Of a stretch of DNA of 64,000 bases, positions 34,201 through 47,503 are shown piece by piece. The notes beneath the pieces are model-generated. The model had not been told where the DNA came from, did no database searches, and worked only from the letters and a program-made list of their open reading frames with translations. Both the position numbers and the translations under genes were made by a program. The DNA is from Caprimulgus europaeus (taxonomy: Eukaryota; Chordata; Aves; Caprimulgiformes; Caprimulgidae): the NCBI GenBank assembly GCA_907165065.1, contig OU015524.1, positions 32,515,295 through 32,579,294 on the forward strand. The letters run 5' to 3'. The number at the start of each line of letters is the position of its first letter. Position 1 is the first letter of the stretch.

Positions 34201-37200
34201 ATGAAGAAACTATTTCAGGACCATCCTATATGATTACATCACGTAATTCTTGTAACTGGATGTTCTCTCCAAACATCAAACAGAAATATTTGAACAATTT
34301 GTGTTTTTCTGTATTACTGGAAAATGTTTCTATCTATTTAAATCTATCACTCTTTTCTGTTCAGCTGCAGTAAATAGATAAGGTAAACCAAAGTGTATAG
34401 AGTACTATACTCGGCTAGCAGTGTTAAAATAAGTAATTTTTAGGAAAAAAATAGATTTTAACAATGCATCAATCCATGATGCAGTTGCCAATAGTAATAT
34501 AGAAAAGGTTAGTGTGCATTGGACACTATGCATTTATGTCAAATGAGGCTTTGACATGATGGCTGCAGCTGTATTTTTCTCTTAGATTCAAATTGTTCAA
34601 AATTAACAGTTTGGAGATAGAATACAAGAGGAGTACTTTAAAACTTGGAAACTTAGCATAATGCAGCAATCCAAGAGAGAAGGCAAACTTTGGGCTCAAG
34701 AGCACTGCCAGATAAAGCTCTATCAGGTAGGAAGAGGAGGAAAACTGACACCAACCAAAGTGTGATTTCTTTCTTTTTAATTTAAAATTAGTACAGAATA
34801 ACTCTCTATTCTAGGCAGCTTGGGCATTTATCCTGCTGCCTATCAAATAATGTAAAATCTTTTGCAATTGGCATCCAATGCGCTAAACCTTGCGGCTGAG
34901 TCTTCAGACAAAATTAAAAGCCAGGGAAATGTCATTCCATCAAAGATTCTTAAAATCTAAAAATTTGCATTTCCTTACTGAAAGTAATGTTTCAGTAGAA
35001 GCAGAGGAGTTTTTGAAGGTTGGTACCTTTAACACCTATGATGTCTGTGTTGAGAGTATCCAGGTGCAGCACCAACACTGGAGAAAACTTAGAAGTAATT
35101 TTTTAAGTGTATACTAAAAGGAAAAAACAGATGGAACTGTTCACCAAATAAAAGGTAACTATTTCTGAAGAAGCCTCACTGTGAGATCATGGAGAGAATT
35201 CAACTCCGAAAAGTTTATATCCATAAAAGTCAATCAGACAAAGCAAAGAATATGCATCTCCTGCTAGTTACAAGCTATCAGCTCTCACCTTGCAGAAAAC
35301 AACAAACTATTGTATGGATATGCAACTGGAAAGTTTTGTGCTGGATTTTGGCTAAAGTTTAACCCATAGAGGAGTTAATAAATCCTGCTTAGTAATTTGT
35401 GAGTCATTACCAAATTATTCAAATGCTAAATACAGGAAACTTGTGGAGACTGGAAATAAGGGGAACAGTGAAAAAAAAAGTCAGAGAAGTCTTTCTTTAT
35501 CATCAGCACTTCAAAAGCATCATCTTTGTCATGAGGCATTAAGCAAAAGTTATCCCAAACCACAGAGAATGCAGGCAGTGGAATAGTGTAATTATAGAAA
35601 ACATATAGAACACATTTGTACACCAGTCATAGCCAGGAAAATGGCAACAAGAAAAGAGAAACTATGAATAAGGAGAAAAGTCGAAGAACTGAGGGTGGAA
35701 CAAACCTGACAATGATACTGCATGTCATTGCTTTAACAGGAAATCGATCTGTCCCTCCTTTCTGATGATAGCCTCAATTTCTGAGTCATGGATGAATTCT
35801 GCCCCCACTCTCAATGATATTTCTAAAATTGAAACATGCACCACTGAAATATTTTATATCTCAAGCAGGAGTTACAGAATGGTTACACAATTTAACTAGT
35901 GAGTCATATGGCTTTTGCTGTGTAAAAAGTCAAGTCAGATGGACCTAGCAATAATATCTTCCAGCTTTTAATATCCTCAAGCCCGTATAGATCAGCTTCT
36001 CCAACAGTCTTATCTTGAAAAGGAAAGTGAAGTTGATTCTATGTTAGATGATGGCTGAGATCCAGGCCCAGTCTCCTGACACAATGATTCTACAGGACTC
36101 CAAGTTATGCAGTTTCCCAGGACTGGGGACCACTGAATCCTAAAAGAACTTATAGGCAGTGCACCTCCAGGTCCAGATTTCACACTTGACACATTCCGTC
36201 CTTAGTTTTCTCATCTTAAGTTATCTTTATACTTCACTGGGAGTCAGGAGGAGGCGTTGGAGGGCTTTCACCTGCTAAAGCCTGTAGGTGTCAGGGCTAT
36301 CCATTCTATCAACTCCCTTCTTTTGATGCTCCTAATAGCTTAAATTGGCACTTTGATATGCTTAGGTAATTCACAAATATAGGGAAGTTCAAATCACAGG
36401 TCTCTCTAATGGTGAATACAAGTTGACAGAGAGAAAAAGATAACTTCAAACTCAGTTTACATGGGGCAAATAATTTTGCAATACATCCCTGGTCTTAAGG
36501 GAAAGAAGCAGGAAAGGGCTTTGAAGGACAAAATTACCTCTCCTGCTGTTGTGTGTTTTCATTTGATTTAGACAACACAGACCAGACTTGTGTAATTAAG
36601 AAATAAAGCCAGGTTGCTCAAAAGAGGACAACAGCATTATAAAGCATTTTGATCAGCATCTCACATTTTCACTGAATTACAGGGGTAAAAAAAAAACCCC
36701 ACAAATAAAGACATTTGAGGATGTCTTTCCATGATGAAGCTTATATGACCACTCCTCTGTAGTATTTTCCAGTAGGCACCTTGCTTTCCATTAACTTCTC
36801 CTTAATGGTTTGATAGTGTAACTGTTCATGGCTCTGATGAAGGCATACATAGACTGCTGTTTCTTTAGCTGTATTATTTATTTTCTAGACAATATAAATT
36901 AAACTTCTTGTGTCTTCTTCTTCAATCCTTGAATCATTTTTGTGCTTTCCTTCATATTTTTTTCCTGTCTTACTAGTGGTTCACTTATTACCACAGCAAT
37001 CTTTTGCTTCTTTCTGCACTTCTTTCTTCCTGACAAGTTACCTAAATCTCTGGATCTCAATATGTTGTTCAGTTTGACCACTCAGATATCTTTGTCTTTT
37101 GCTGCCCTGCCAGCATGCCTGAGCCCAGACCCATTGCGATCATCGCAAAAGCTGGGAGTCAATAATTTATGACCACTTAATCATCAGCTTCACTGCTGAA

Positions 37201-40200
37201 GCTGATGACAGGGCTGACAATTTGTGTGAATTACAATGGACACTTGCTTGAAAAAAAAGTATCTAGAAGATCTGAGAAGAAATTTTCAATCAACATGATT
37301 TGGGGACCAAAAAAGCAGCATCTGAAAAACTGCTATGTGTCTAGGCCATGAGAACAAATAGATGTGCAAGACATATATTCTCTTCCCACTCTAGAAAATA
37401 TCTTCATCACTACGGCACCCGAAGGAAATACAATTTAATGAACAGTACATTTGAGTCATTGCAACAAAGTGTTCGGATTTAGAAATATTGAAGCATCGTG
37501 TTCTGAGAGAGAACTGAACAAGAAACACTATGCTGCATCTGAATTAAAAATACAGTGAAGTTTTGGTCATGTGGAAAAATGACCAAATTTTACCTTTTTA
37601 TAAATCCAGGAACACAAGAAGTACCAGAATTTAGTACAGGATTGAAGCCCTGATTTTTACTGAGAGCTCTCCTGCCTTGACAAAGAGCATCCCAGTAACT
37701 CATTTGACAGAATAATTGCACAGGCATAAGATCAGCATGCCAGTGCTCCACTGGCCTAAACTGAGAATCTATAATACAGAGGAGCTCTGTGAATTTGCTC
37801 TAGTGCTGGCAGTTCCTGGAATATGCTCTGGACTTTTGATTAATACAGAGAAACATTCTTATCAAAAAATAACAGTAAAAATAACAACTTCTGGTAGAAA
37901 AAAGGTTTTAAAACCAAATGAAGTTAATCTGTGAAACCTGTAACATCATGAAAACGTCATGATTTTGTCAGCACTGAAGAAAGAACTGGATATTTACATA
38001 AATAATGAGGGCATCTGTATGCTTATTTGATAGCCTACATAAATTAAAAGACATGGAAATCTTTATGGCTTCATTACCAGTTCTGAATACGAGATAACAC
38101 TGCCTTGAAAGACAAATTGTTTACAACTGTCAGTCATTCAAACATATACACTACTCACTGCACAATCCTGTTTCACAGATAACACACAGTGTTAAATGTA
38201 CTGACAAAATGATCAAGCAATGGCCTTCCTCCATTCAGAGAGATCATCTGGCTTTGGTCCCCCTGTAGGTTTACCTATCAGATGACTGTATAGGCCTGCT
38301 AATGAAGGCTAGACTCATCCATCTGTACAGTCAGGTAGCACAGAGCAGCTATAAAAATTGTGAAGCTTTCCTGGCAATTCCTTACATCCACAGCTGCACT
38401 TTTCCTTTTCTGGTACTGACTGTGAGATTAAGGAGAAGACATCTAGAAACCACATGTGATGAAGCCAGAAAAATGGCTTCAAACAAGGCACACTGACTCC
38501 TGCTATGCCTTGCTGCAGTGTAGCATGGATCCACCTGAGCAGTAGGATCACAAGATTTCTCCTGGCTGACACCTCTGGTTAATGCAGAAGTCTATTCACG
38601 TCTACTCAACAAGTGATTTAAAGCTTCCTGAAGGAGCAGTGTAACTAACCTGCTGGAAGCTGTTCCCTAGGGTCTTATCCTCTAGAGTTCTACACCTCTC
38701 TGATAGTGACTGTCTGGAAGGATTCCTGCAGCTGTGAAATACAGATGCATAATTATCACTGCCAGGAAAACTGTTGTGAGTGCACTCCTGTAAACGCTAC
38801 AGTGAAGTTCTCTTGTATTCATCACTTGGGCACAGAACTCACTTTTGTAAAGTTCTCAGAAAAGCAAAAAGAAAAGTAGCCAATGTTTCTGCTCTTCCAT
38901 TGGGGCTGATCTTGTGAGGGCTGCACAGAGTTAAGACATTCAGTAGTCTGCAGTTTTAGGCCCTAAGATGTTTCTGGAGACTGCTGAATCCACAGTTCAC
39001 CAGACAGAAGATATTTCTGGTACTCAGACTAAATTTTTGTTATCTAAGTTTTTCTTAGGTACCAACCAAACAGTGCCTTTCCCTCTTGCCTACCACATAC
39101 TGCAGCCTGCAGATCTGCTTTACAGGATTACCTTAGGGAAAGGTAGAGAAAGCAAGAAAGGAAAGATATGGTAAAATTAATTTAGTTTCAGGCAAGAGCA
39201 GCACATACTGCACATTGTATAGCACGCTTATTCCTCCACAGAACTGCTTGATATCATTGTGAAGGACTAGCACAAGAAGCCAGACCATACACGTTAGCAT
39301 GTAGACAGAGAGATGAGAACATCCATTTAGATCAGCTCAGACAGTCCCTTAACTCACAGTGACTGAATTCTAAAGCTCTATATCACCTACTGACATTTAA
39401 AAAATATATATAATCTAAGAAGCATTGCCCTTACCAGAAACTCTTATTAAATCCATTTAGTAAACAGGCTGTACCATTTTCAGTGCCCTGTGTTGCAGCA
39501 GGAACTAGGAGCTGCCAACATAGATTTAGGCTGTAACAAAATGAAATTGACTGGTTTTCATGATATTTAAAGTGCATAGCAAACCGTCATAAATCCTGCT
39601 TTCTGTGTTTATATATTGCCATACAAGGCACCAGCAACATGTTTTAAATAGCTCAGAAATTGGCCTATTTGTAATGTTTTAATTTATTGACTGTACTGCA
39701 GATGCATTTAATTTTTGTTAACATGCAGGTTGGAAATAATGTTGCTTAGTCCACAAGGAGTTTGAGACCATATATGCTAAGAGGACTTGCAGAGCAGGGT
39801 GGGTATATCTGAACAGTGGGGGTCCTTAAAGCTGTAGGGTCTGATGCAGAGGATTTGTGTAAAACCAAGACTACCTTCCACAGAGAATAAAGTGTTTAGT
39901 CAGGTGCTTTTTACCTCCAGCTCTGTCACTCAAGCAAATTAAAAGGCAATTAAAAATGGAGGTTTGAGAGGGACAATGGCTAAAGGAGGAGAAAAGGGTA
40001 GGGAAAAATCTGACAAATTAAAAATTAACCTACATGCTGGAAAATAATTTTCCCTATAAAACATAATTGTAGCTGCTCCTGTTGCTCTAGTAAATGAAAT
40101 TTAAATATTTAACTGGAGTACTGGCATCACAACTCCTGCAGCACATGCCATCTCCTGCCCAGGAGAAGCAGAACAAATCTTGCAGAACTAAAGTAGCCCT

Positions 40201-40639
40201 CCTGCTTTCCACTCCATGGGGCTGCTTGGCTCTGCAATGCACCCACCTCTTCTGCTCATTGCAGCTCTACTAGCCCTAGGCAGCTGCAGTTGGTGGCTCA
40301 AATGCCATACGGATGAGGCAGGTGGGACCAGGTGCTTCTACTGGTGCATTTTATTTTACCTCTGATATAAGCAAGAGCCAGTAAGACACCAGCCCGTCAA
40401 AAAGGGTGCCATGGTCTGCTGCAGCCGGGAAAAATCATGAATCTCCTGCACGTTGCATGACTTAAAAAATCCAACACAGCTTTCATGGCCACAAAAATGG
40501 GAATGAGGTCATTGATGATCAATAACTTGTTATTTTCTTGAAGAATTTGACACCCAGAAGTCTTGCTAAAGTCACTTTTAGAAATAGCCACATGATAAAT
40601 TTAGAAAATCAGACCATCAACCAGGTAACAGTCAGGCTC
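34201..40639. other. Gene-free stretch
   Basis: About 6.4 kb without a recognisable exon or repeat family. The one sharp structure is a perfect hairpin at 37181-37208. A moderately GC-rich patch near 40130-40290 has no identifiable content. Confidence 0.5.
37181..37208. repeat. Perfect 12-bp hairpin with 4-base loop
   Basis: TCATCAGCTTCA is followed by CTGC and then its exact reverse complement TGAAGCTGATGA. The outer flanks do not extend the pairing, so this is too short for a microRNA precursor. It could form a small cruciform. Confidence 0.85.
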
Positions 40640-40900
40640 CCTGTGGAGACAGGATGGTTCCTTGGAGTATACTCAATAGCACTCTGTCTAGTCTGCTTTT
40701 TCAAATGGCCTGTGTAATAGAGCTTCTATCACATCTCTTGGTAACTATCCCATAACATATCAGCTCTCATTTCTTGCTGTTCTGCTAAAGTGTTCGCTCT
40801 TAATGTATTTATCCTTATCCTACTCTCTGTACTCACTTCAGAATCACTCTTTTCTCAGACTATTTGGGACTACCTCTTCCAAATACTCCAAGAATGCTTT
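40640..40900 (-). mobile_element. Ancient CR1-like LINE 3' region (minus)
   Basis: TTTTCAAATGGCCTGTGTAA, TAGAGCTTCTATCACATCTC, TTGGTAACTATCCCATAAC and CTCATTTCTTGCTGTTCTGC follow the antisense 3' region of older CR1 subfamilies: a block like GAGCTTCCACCACTTC, then CTTGGGAGACTGTTCCACAG, then CTCACTGTTAGGAAG. Up to about 40800 the order is convincing; beyond it is weak. Confidence 0.5.
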
Positions 40901-42004
40901 TCCTACACTTGTTTAAATATTGTTTCCCTTTTGAAGTGACCATCCTAGAGGAAGCATAGATACATGTAAAAACTACAGCTATTTGTAGCTGAGAAAAACT
41001 TCTGCCTGAGCAGACCTCAACCAGAGAACACAAAACAGCACGCTCTAGGATGAGTTAAATGCCAATGGGAAAAGGCTTTTTCTGAAGCCTGGGTAAAGCC
41101 TTTGAGAAGAAAATCAGATCACAGGATGGCATAGTTTACTCTGAATCTGGCATTGCCTCACATTGGAGCAGAAGCCTAAACCCTCTGGGATTAGGGACAG
41201 AGAAAGCCACACAGAATAACTATTACAGTCTATTCTGGTATTAAAACCTAGGAGAATCTAAGGTCTGAGGTTCCGTCTCCTTCTCTGCAAGTGAAAATCT
41301 GTAAACGTGACCACTCACTTCACAAGGAAAGAGCTACAATAAAAAACAACCTTTTCCTTCCTAGTGGTGAAAGGTATCAAGAAAAATTAGCCTTATTTTT
41401 TATTTTAATATTCCTGTCTTTTTGATGCAGAAAGCATGCTCAAACACTGAAAGAACACCACCTTGGCTTTTGTCCATAGTCAAATGGAATCTCAAAAAGG
41501 GAACTAGTGAGTTAATAGGGTCTCTGCTCACCAGAACCATTAAATAGTCTACGTGGTCTTCTATGAGCAGAATCTGGTTTTACAGAGTGGTTTACGTAAG
41601 TATGGCAACATGATTCTCTACAGTGCCACATGGGTGACAGGTTCTGGGAAAAGGTGAGTCTTTATTTGCTTTCTTTGGTTGGAATTCCTAAGACTTTACT
41701 GTGGTGGTTATCAACAGAGGAAATCTGTTAGCTAAAAGGTAGCAGGTACTTGAGGCTTAAGACCTCACCTGTGGTTCTTGTTTATGGTTCTATTTACAGA
41801 GCAATTAATTCTGTATGGTGCTGCTACTTGAGCACATAGCTGCCACTGTCTTGTAGCTCCCTTAAGCTTCTATGGGAGGTAATTTAGAAAGGGGAAAAAG
41901 AAAAAAAAAGGGAGCACACTAGTAAAGCTGGAGGAAAAAGTTGGCAGGAGGAGGGTGAGAGTTGCAGTTTGCCCTAAATCCCTGAGCGAGTATGAAGAAA
42001 TGAA
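40901..42004. other. Gene-free stretch
   Basis: No exon or named repeat is recognised. A purine-rich run (41888-41940) precedes the CR1 fragment. Confidence 0.5.
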
Positions 42005-42464
42005 TGTATCCAAAGAAGAGCAACAAAGCTGGTGAAAGGTCTGGAGCCTAAGCTTTATGAGGAGTGGCTAAGGGAACTGCAGTTGTTCAGTCTGGAGAAA
42101 AGGAGTCTCACAGGAGACTTTATTCCTCCATACAACTACCTGAAAGGAGGATGTAGAAAGGTGGGTGTTGGTCTCTTTTCCCAAGTAACACATGACAGGA
42201 CAAGAGGAAATGGCTTCAAATGCACCAGTGGCAGTTTAGGTTGGATATTAGGAAAAATTTATTCACTGAAAGGGTTGTAAAGCATAGGAACAGACTGCTC
42301 AGGGAAGTGGTTGAGTCACCATCCCTGGAGGTATACAAAAGACATGTAGATGTGGCACTTAGGGACATGGCTCAGTGGTGGACATGTTAAGTTAAGGCAG
42401 CGTTAAGTTTACAGTTGGATTAGATGTTCTTAAGGGTCTTTTCCAATCTAAATTATTCTATGAA
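42005..42464 (+). mobile_element. CR1 LINE 3' fragment
   Basis: AAGAGCAACAAAGCTGGTGA, GAGTGGCTAAGGGAACTGCA and TCAGTCTGGAGAAAAGGAG encode the ORF2 C-terminus. The frame 42032-42280 reads ...[13 protein letters not shown]...DRTRGNGFK, colinear with the 18 kb copy. Later nucleotides read ...[14 protein letters not shown] after a frameshift. It ends in TTAGATGTTCTTAAGGGTCT, then TTTCCAATCTAAATTATTCT, the 3' end of the family. It is 5'-truncated to about 460 bp and broken by small indels. It is intermediate in age between the 18 kb and 27.5 kb copies by eye. Confidence 0.88.
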
Positions 42465-44027
42465 ATAGTTTATCCAGTCTCTGTATGTGACAAGTACAAG
42501 GCCTCAACTTAGCAAGTTTTTCAGTGCATTAGTATTCAGGACTGAAGAACTCTTTAGGAAATAGACAACATCTGTGCATCCAAAGCAACTTCTAAATTAG
42601 CTAATCACTCTCTGTCAAATCCAATTTCAATATAACACTTCTCGAAGGGACAGTACATTCTGAGTCATGCTGAAAAAAAATACAGTCTTCAGGTCACTAA
42701 GCTGCTTTCACTTCGCACACTCAGAAAGGTCAGACTTTGAGAAGAATCCAGGTGGGTGGATGTATAATGTACACTCACAAGTGTAAGCCTGATTACAGTG
42801 ATTATACAACAACATTGTGCCTGTCTGAGTTTTGTCTCTGCGTTAGCTAATTCTGAGAACCATTTGCCTAGCAATTTATTGTTGGAGTTCCCTAGAAATG
42901 TGAGGTCTTGCAAGCTTCTGAAGCTGCAGCCTAGAGCAAATGCATTCTAATATCACAAAAAAAACAGAGGGAAGGAGAGGTGGTGCCTTAAAGCTTGGCA
43001 CAGGTAAACCTGTCTCATCCTTTTTTGAAATAGCAGACAAAGCTACCTCCTATAATATGGTGATTGCTTTTGTAGAAATGTGGAACAACTGTTCAGTTGA
43101 CAGTGGTTTTACCTATTTTATCAGAAGAATTTTCTTCTGTAGTGAGGATCTCCCAAGCTGTTTCACGGAGCTCTTCACAGAACCCAGAGAATAAAACAAG
43201 TTTATCTTCTGCAGGTGTATTAATGTAGCAGGGTCATGTAGCACTCAAAGCAAAGAGGTAGGAGTCCAGATAGCTTTGCTGTTTTTCCCTCTCTAGTACT
43301 AATTTGCTGGATATCTTTGAACAGCAGAATTGACCACTGCAAGCCCCATTTTTTTAAAAAACAGGCCTCCCAATATTTTTTTACTATGTAAAAACTGCTG
43401 AAATGCTTGGGTAGAAGCACTTGTACTACAAAAGATTAATGCTCCTTCATTAAACAGAATACCCAGATCATGAGAAAGCCAGGGGAAGTCAAGGAAGCTC
43501 AGCTTACACTAGTTCAGACAAAACCCTCTAACTTGAAATGAAGGTGTATATAACAAATATTTATCTACAATCGTTAAATGTCTTGAGAAATAGCTAATGT
43601 CTGATCTTTATCGCACTAAAATCTACCCCAAGGTGCCCATTGAGTAGACTGAGGATGAATTCATGCTTTAAAAAAAGCAGATATATAATTCAGTTATGTC
43701 TCAGCTGCAGGACAAGTATGCTGCGTGGTAGCTACTGATCATCTAGATCTGTCAGTTTGGCAAGGCAGGTTCTGCTGGCTGAATCACAGCCCTTTGACAA
43801 TCTGTACTGCTGTGTGCTGAAGGGCTTGTTCATGCCAGAGCAAAGCCCATGCATGCTTAAGTAGAAGGGTACTCCTGCCATAGTCAGCAAGAGCCCCCCT
43901 GTAAGGAATTAGATGCTAGCATGTACTTAGGAGCTTTGCTGTATCTGGGTACTGCACCTGGGTACTGAAGGTGCCCTATGCCTTGAGCGCTTGAGCTCTG
44001 ATCCAGCACAAGTCTAGTATTTGAGGA
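42465..44027. other. Gene-free stretch
   Basis: Nothing recognisable. An 84-codon frame at 42940-43194 matches no family that I know. Confidence 0.5.
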
Positions 44028-44130
44028 GTCGTATTCTGCTTTCACTTAACACTGGTGTAAACTACAGTAACTCCACTGAGATTATACTTCAGTTTACACC
44101 ACTGTGCAATAATACCAGAACCTGACTGTA
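44028..44130. repeat. Ancient partly palindromic amniote repeat, copy A
   Basis: TATTCTGCTTTCACTTAACA is followed by TGGTGTAAACT (44053-44063) and, after AGTAACTCCACTGAG, by its exact reverse complement AGTTTACACCA (44091-44101), then ACCAGAACCTGAC. I recall a dispersed amniote repeat with the layout TTCTGCTCTCA...ACACTGGTGTAAA...GTAACTCCATTGA...TTTACAC...CAGAAT. The terminal palindrome suggests a non-autonomous DNA transposon, but I cannot name the family. Confidence 0.5.
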
Positions 44131-44844
44131 TTAACTGTTTCTTTTTTCTTTTCTACACTTCTGAGAATACCTTTGCCAGAAACGATAAATTTCTGCAGAA
44201 CTGTCTATTATTTGGGGCAATTGAGAGATTTTCATCTCTGTAATATTCATTTCTTGGTGTATATCAGTATAGCCCTGAGGAACCATCTTTCAGACTCTCT
44301 CAACAGAGATATTGATAAATTCTCTAATACGTATATTGCTTTCCTTTTCAGTGATTGAACTGAATACACTTATAAAGCAGATATTACTGTAATGTGAAAA
44401 ATATTCCCCACCAGTGAACAGGCTTTTGTTCTGATGGCTTAGCTGGGTTGCTGTTCTTTTCTTCTCCGTCGTCACAGTTTGGTTGGTGAAAGAAATGTTG
44501 AACCAAAGAGATCTCAGGGCATCTAGTGGTTCACAGGGAAAACTGCACCTTCCTGTCAGCGGTTTGGGGATAAACTGACAGTATTAACAAGTGAGGAGGC
44601 GATAAGGAGTGCTATAGAGGAAGAGTGTCACCTATTCCAACCACCGTCAGCAGCGAGCCTGTGGCCTCAGTCGCAAAAATTCAGCCTCTTAAAGGCTTTG
44701 AATGTGTCACTGCGTCATCACCATCAAATGACAGTGACAGGTACCAGGCAGGTTGGAGGAACGCAGGATTGTGATCATTTGCCATCTGCATCCATTCACA
44801 GACTGTGACAGAACAGACCCATCCTAGTGGGGTGGTAAAAATGG
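44131..44844. other. Gene-free stretch
   Basis: Nothing recognisable on either strand. Confidence 0.5.
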
Positions 44845-44925
44845 AGGACTAGCCTTGTGATTAAGGGGATACAAAGCCGAATGTGGATTTCTACCTCAGT
44901 TTCCCTTGTGTGATTAGTGGCTCAT
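44845..44925 (+). mobile_element. Possible MIR-like SINE 5' part
   Basis: GGACTAGCCTTGTGATTAAG, then 30 bases on TTTCTACCTCAGTTTCCCTT. These resemble the tRNA-related head (CCTTGTGGTTAAGGCAC) and the CCTCAGTTTCCCC landmark of MIR1_Amn, with a deletion between them. Confidence 0.42.
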
Positions 44926-47367
44926 TTTAAAAATTGAGTGTTTACAATATGGAAATGCTGCTTACTCCCACAAGAACTGTTTCTCTGAGTACAGAAGCAC
45001 AGGAGATGGAGTGTATCTGCCATAGCCACACATTTATCCTTCAAATCCTTCTTCTTGTCCATGTAAGTGCAAATAGCTTGGCTAATAGTGATCATTTCGC
45101 ACGCTATTAAGCACTTTTCTAAGGGTATTGCTTGTACTGCCTAAAGCTAGACTAGGAGGCACTTCTTTCTAAACTCTGCATCTTGCAGACAACAGTTAAA
45201 ATTTAAGTTTCCAGGGGGGCCAGCTGAGAACAGAGCTTTGCTGTGCCAAGTATTGAGTAAATATATAAAAGAGAGCCCCAGGTCCAAATTAGTATTCTGA
45301 CAGAAACTGAGGTGAGAGGGAAGGCAATTCATGTGTAGAAATGAACATTTTAGTACAAGTAAATAACAGGACAGAGATTAGCAGGGAGGATAAATAAATA
45401 AATGGAAACTAATTGTCACTTCTATGTCCATTACCTTCCCCAAAGTCCTCTTCAGAGCTCCCCATGCTTGAACTGTTGCCCTGTATTTTTTGTGGTACAA
45501 GATAAAACACAGGCTCTCTGATTTAAATGCCATAGCTAGGAGAGCAACAAGTACACTTCTCTCTTGATTGTAAATTAGATCTACATACTAGAAGCAGTGA
45601 AAAGCATTTTATTGAGGTTGCAACTTTAGTGCAAAGTTAGAAAATGGCAGAATGATGGAAGTACACAGAATTTTGGTTCAGTCCTCTTGTGTCTCTGTTA
45701 TGGCACACTTCAGTTCACTGATTGCATGCTATTTTTCCCAGCAGCCTCCTGACATATATTACAGACCAGGGCTGAACTGATCATCAAAATTATGCATGGC
45801 AACTAGCAGGGAAGCTGTCAGCTACTGGAGAGGTCTACAATGAATTCAGTAGCACCAGCAAAAATGAGATGCCTGTAGTTCAACTGACCAAGGTTAGAGT
45901 TATGATCAGTGTATAAGCACAATTTTCCAAAACTGCATTTGTGTGTCAGAAGCTCTCTAAAGCTAACAGGGAAGACCTATGCCAAAAATGTGATTAATGT
46001 GCTTATCAGTTGGTGGATAGTCTAATATGTAAACATGTTTGGAGCCGCAGAGTAAATGCACCATGCAGTGATAGAACATATGTTTCTATGTGAAGGAAGT
46101 CATGGCTAGTGCATATCAGATTCTAGCTACCAGATGAAATGCTGTTTGTCACTGTTTGCCCAGGAACATACAAATGCCGTGCTGCTTGGTGTTTGCTATT
46201 GCCAAAGTACAAATATCTAAATGGTGGTTCTGGTACTAATTCAAGTCTGCGGCAAGGAAGATCAAACATGCATGGGCTGAAAAAGGTAGGTAGGCAGAGT
46301 AAACGTGAGTGGTGATGGTTAATTCTGACAGAGCTGCATTATTACCAGCAATTAGTGCAACTTCTTTTAAGGGCTATTTGTTCTTGGAGCAGATAGGTCA
46401 AAGACATACTTCTTCTGTGTCATAATACACAACAACAAAGCGTCCTTGAATTCCCAAGTGATCACAGATTTGCGTTTCCAGTAAGTAATTTTAACAAATG
46501 TTACCCCATTTAAATGTGGCTATCAGTAGTTTGCTCTCACCATGTTAAAAAACAGCATGAGATGTGAGATGGAACATATCTATCTTATTCAGACTACAGA
46601 GTTCAGGTTGATGGCAAGAGATGATACTGTTGATGGCAAATACCTCAGAGAGACAGCAATGCTGTGCAAACCAGAGTGCTTGACTTAATTTCAAAGTGAA
46701 AGTATTCTGAGTAGTAGGAATGTTTAAAAGGACTGAGAAAGACATATCATGACATAGACCTAAAAGAAAAAAACTATTGTAGCTATGCAGTGTTTAGTGA
46801 TTCAACCACAGGAAAGCTAATTGAGGAAGATAAAGAGATTTAAAATACTGTGAGATATAATAAAGGATAAGATTATTCAGAATTATTACAAAGAATAACA
46901 TTATTAAAAGGTGTGTTTTAATGCTCAATGTCCCTGCCAGTGTTTCTTGATGGTGAATGGACTGTGTCCAAACCTACATGCTACTTGCTTCAGGTGAAGA
47001 GAAGTGAAGGCTACTCCTACATTATGCTTTAGGGAAAACAGGTAGATACTGCTTCTCTGTTTGTTTGGGTTTTTTTTCTCCCTCCCTCCCCACCTTCCCC
47101 AGCTTAATGACATTGAGGGCAGCAGTCTGATCATTGATCCATGGGGCAAAGATTCTATCCAGTTCCTTTATGGTGTAACATCATGCCAAAATCTAACCAG
47201 TTCATCCCCTTACTAAACCTTCTTTCCTTGCCCTCTTCTTTCTTAAACATAAAAATTGTTGAAAGCACTGAAAGGGAGAGAGCTTTGCAGCAGAGATGAG
47301 TATCAAAACTCTTTGATTCTCTCTCTGATTGTGCTCTGATTTGCCCTGTTACCCTACAAATAAGGTG
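44926..47367. other. Gene-free stretch
   Basis: No exon or named repeat, apart from a polypyrimidine tract near the right end. Confidence 0.5.
47070..47100. repeat. Polypyrimidine tract
   Basis: Thirty-one bases of T then C/T blocks, interrupted by a single A. It could in principle fold into a triplex. No flanking 3' exon is recognisable, so I do not read it as a splice-site tract. Confidence 0.7.
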
Positions 47368-47503
47368 GTTAGGTTTCCCTGTGCTTTGCTCGCTTCTGCT
47401 CTGTAAAATGGAGGTAATTAAAAATACCTGCCTCATGGGAATGCCTTACACTGATACTTAATGGATTAACATTTGTAAAACTCTTTGAAAGCCTTAGATG
47501 TGG
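47368..47503 (+). mobile_element. MIR-like ancient SINE relic
   Basis: TTAGGTTTCCCTGTGCTTTG, then CTCTGTAAAATGGAGGTAAT, AAAAATACCTGCCTCATGGG, TGGATTAACATTTGTAAAAC and TCTTTGAAAGCC. This order matches the MIR/MIR1_Amn core closely (CTCAGTTTCCC, TCTGTAAAATGGGGATAAT, TACCTACCTCA, GGATTAA, TGTAAAGCGCTTTGA). It is the best-preserved MIR-like relic here, with the 50.1 kb copy. Confidence 0.65.

Noticed and set aside
35790-35880. Third copy of the palindromic repeat (GATGAATTCTGCCCCCACTC)
   Set aside because: Only the outer segment resembles the family. No arm pair is visible.
37181-37208. MicroRNA precursor or bacterial-type terminator
   Set aside because: The stem is only 12 bp with no extended pairing or T-tract, and the organism is a vertebrate.
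38232-38270. Possible CR1 3' end (AGAGAGATCATCTGGCTTTG, then CCCCCTGTAG)
   Set aside because: Only a short match, with no flanking CR1 blocks on either side.
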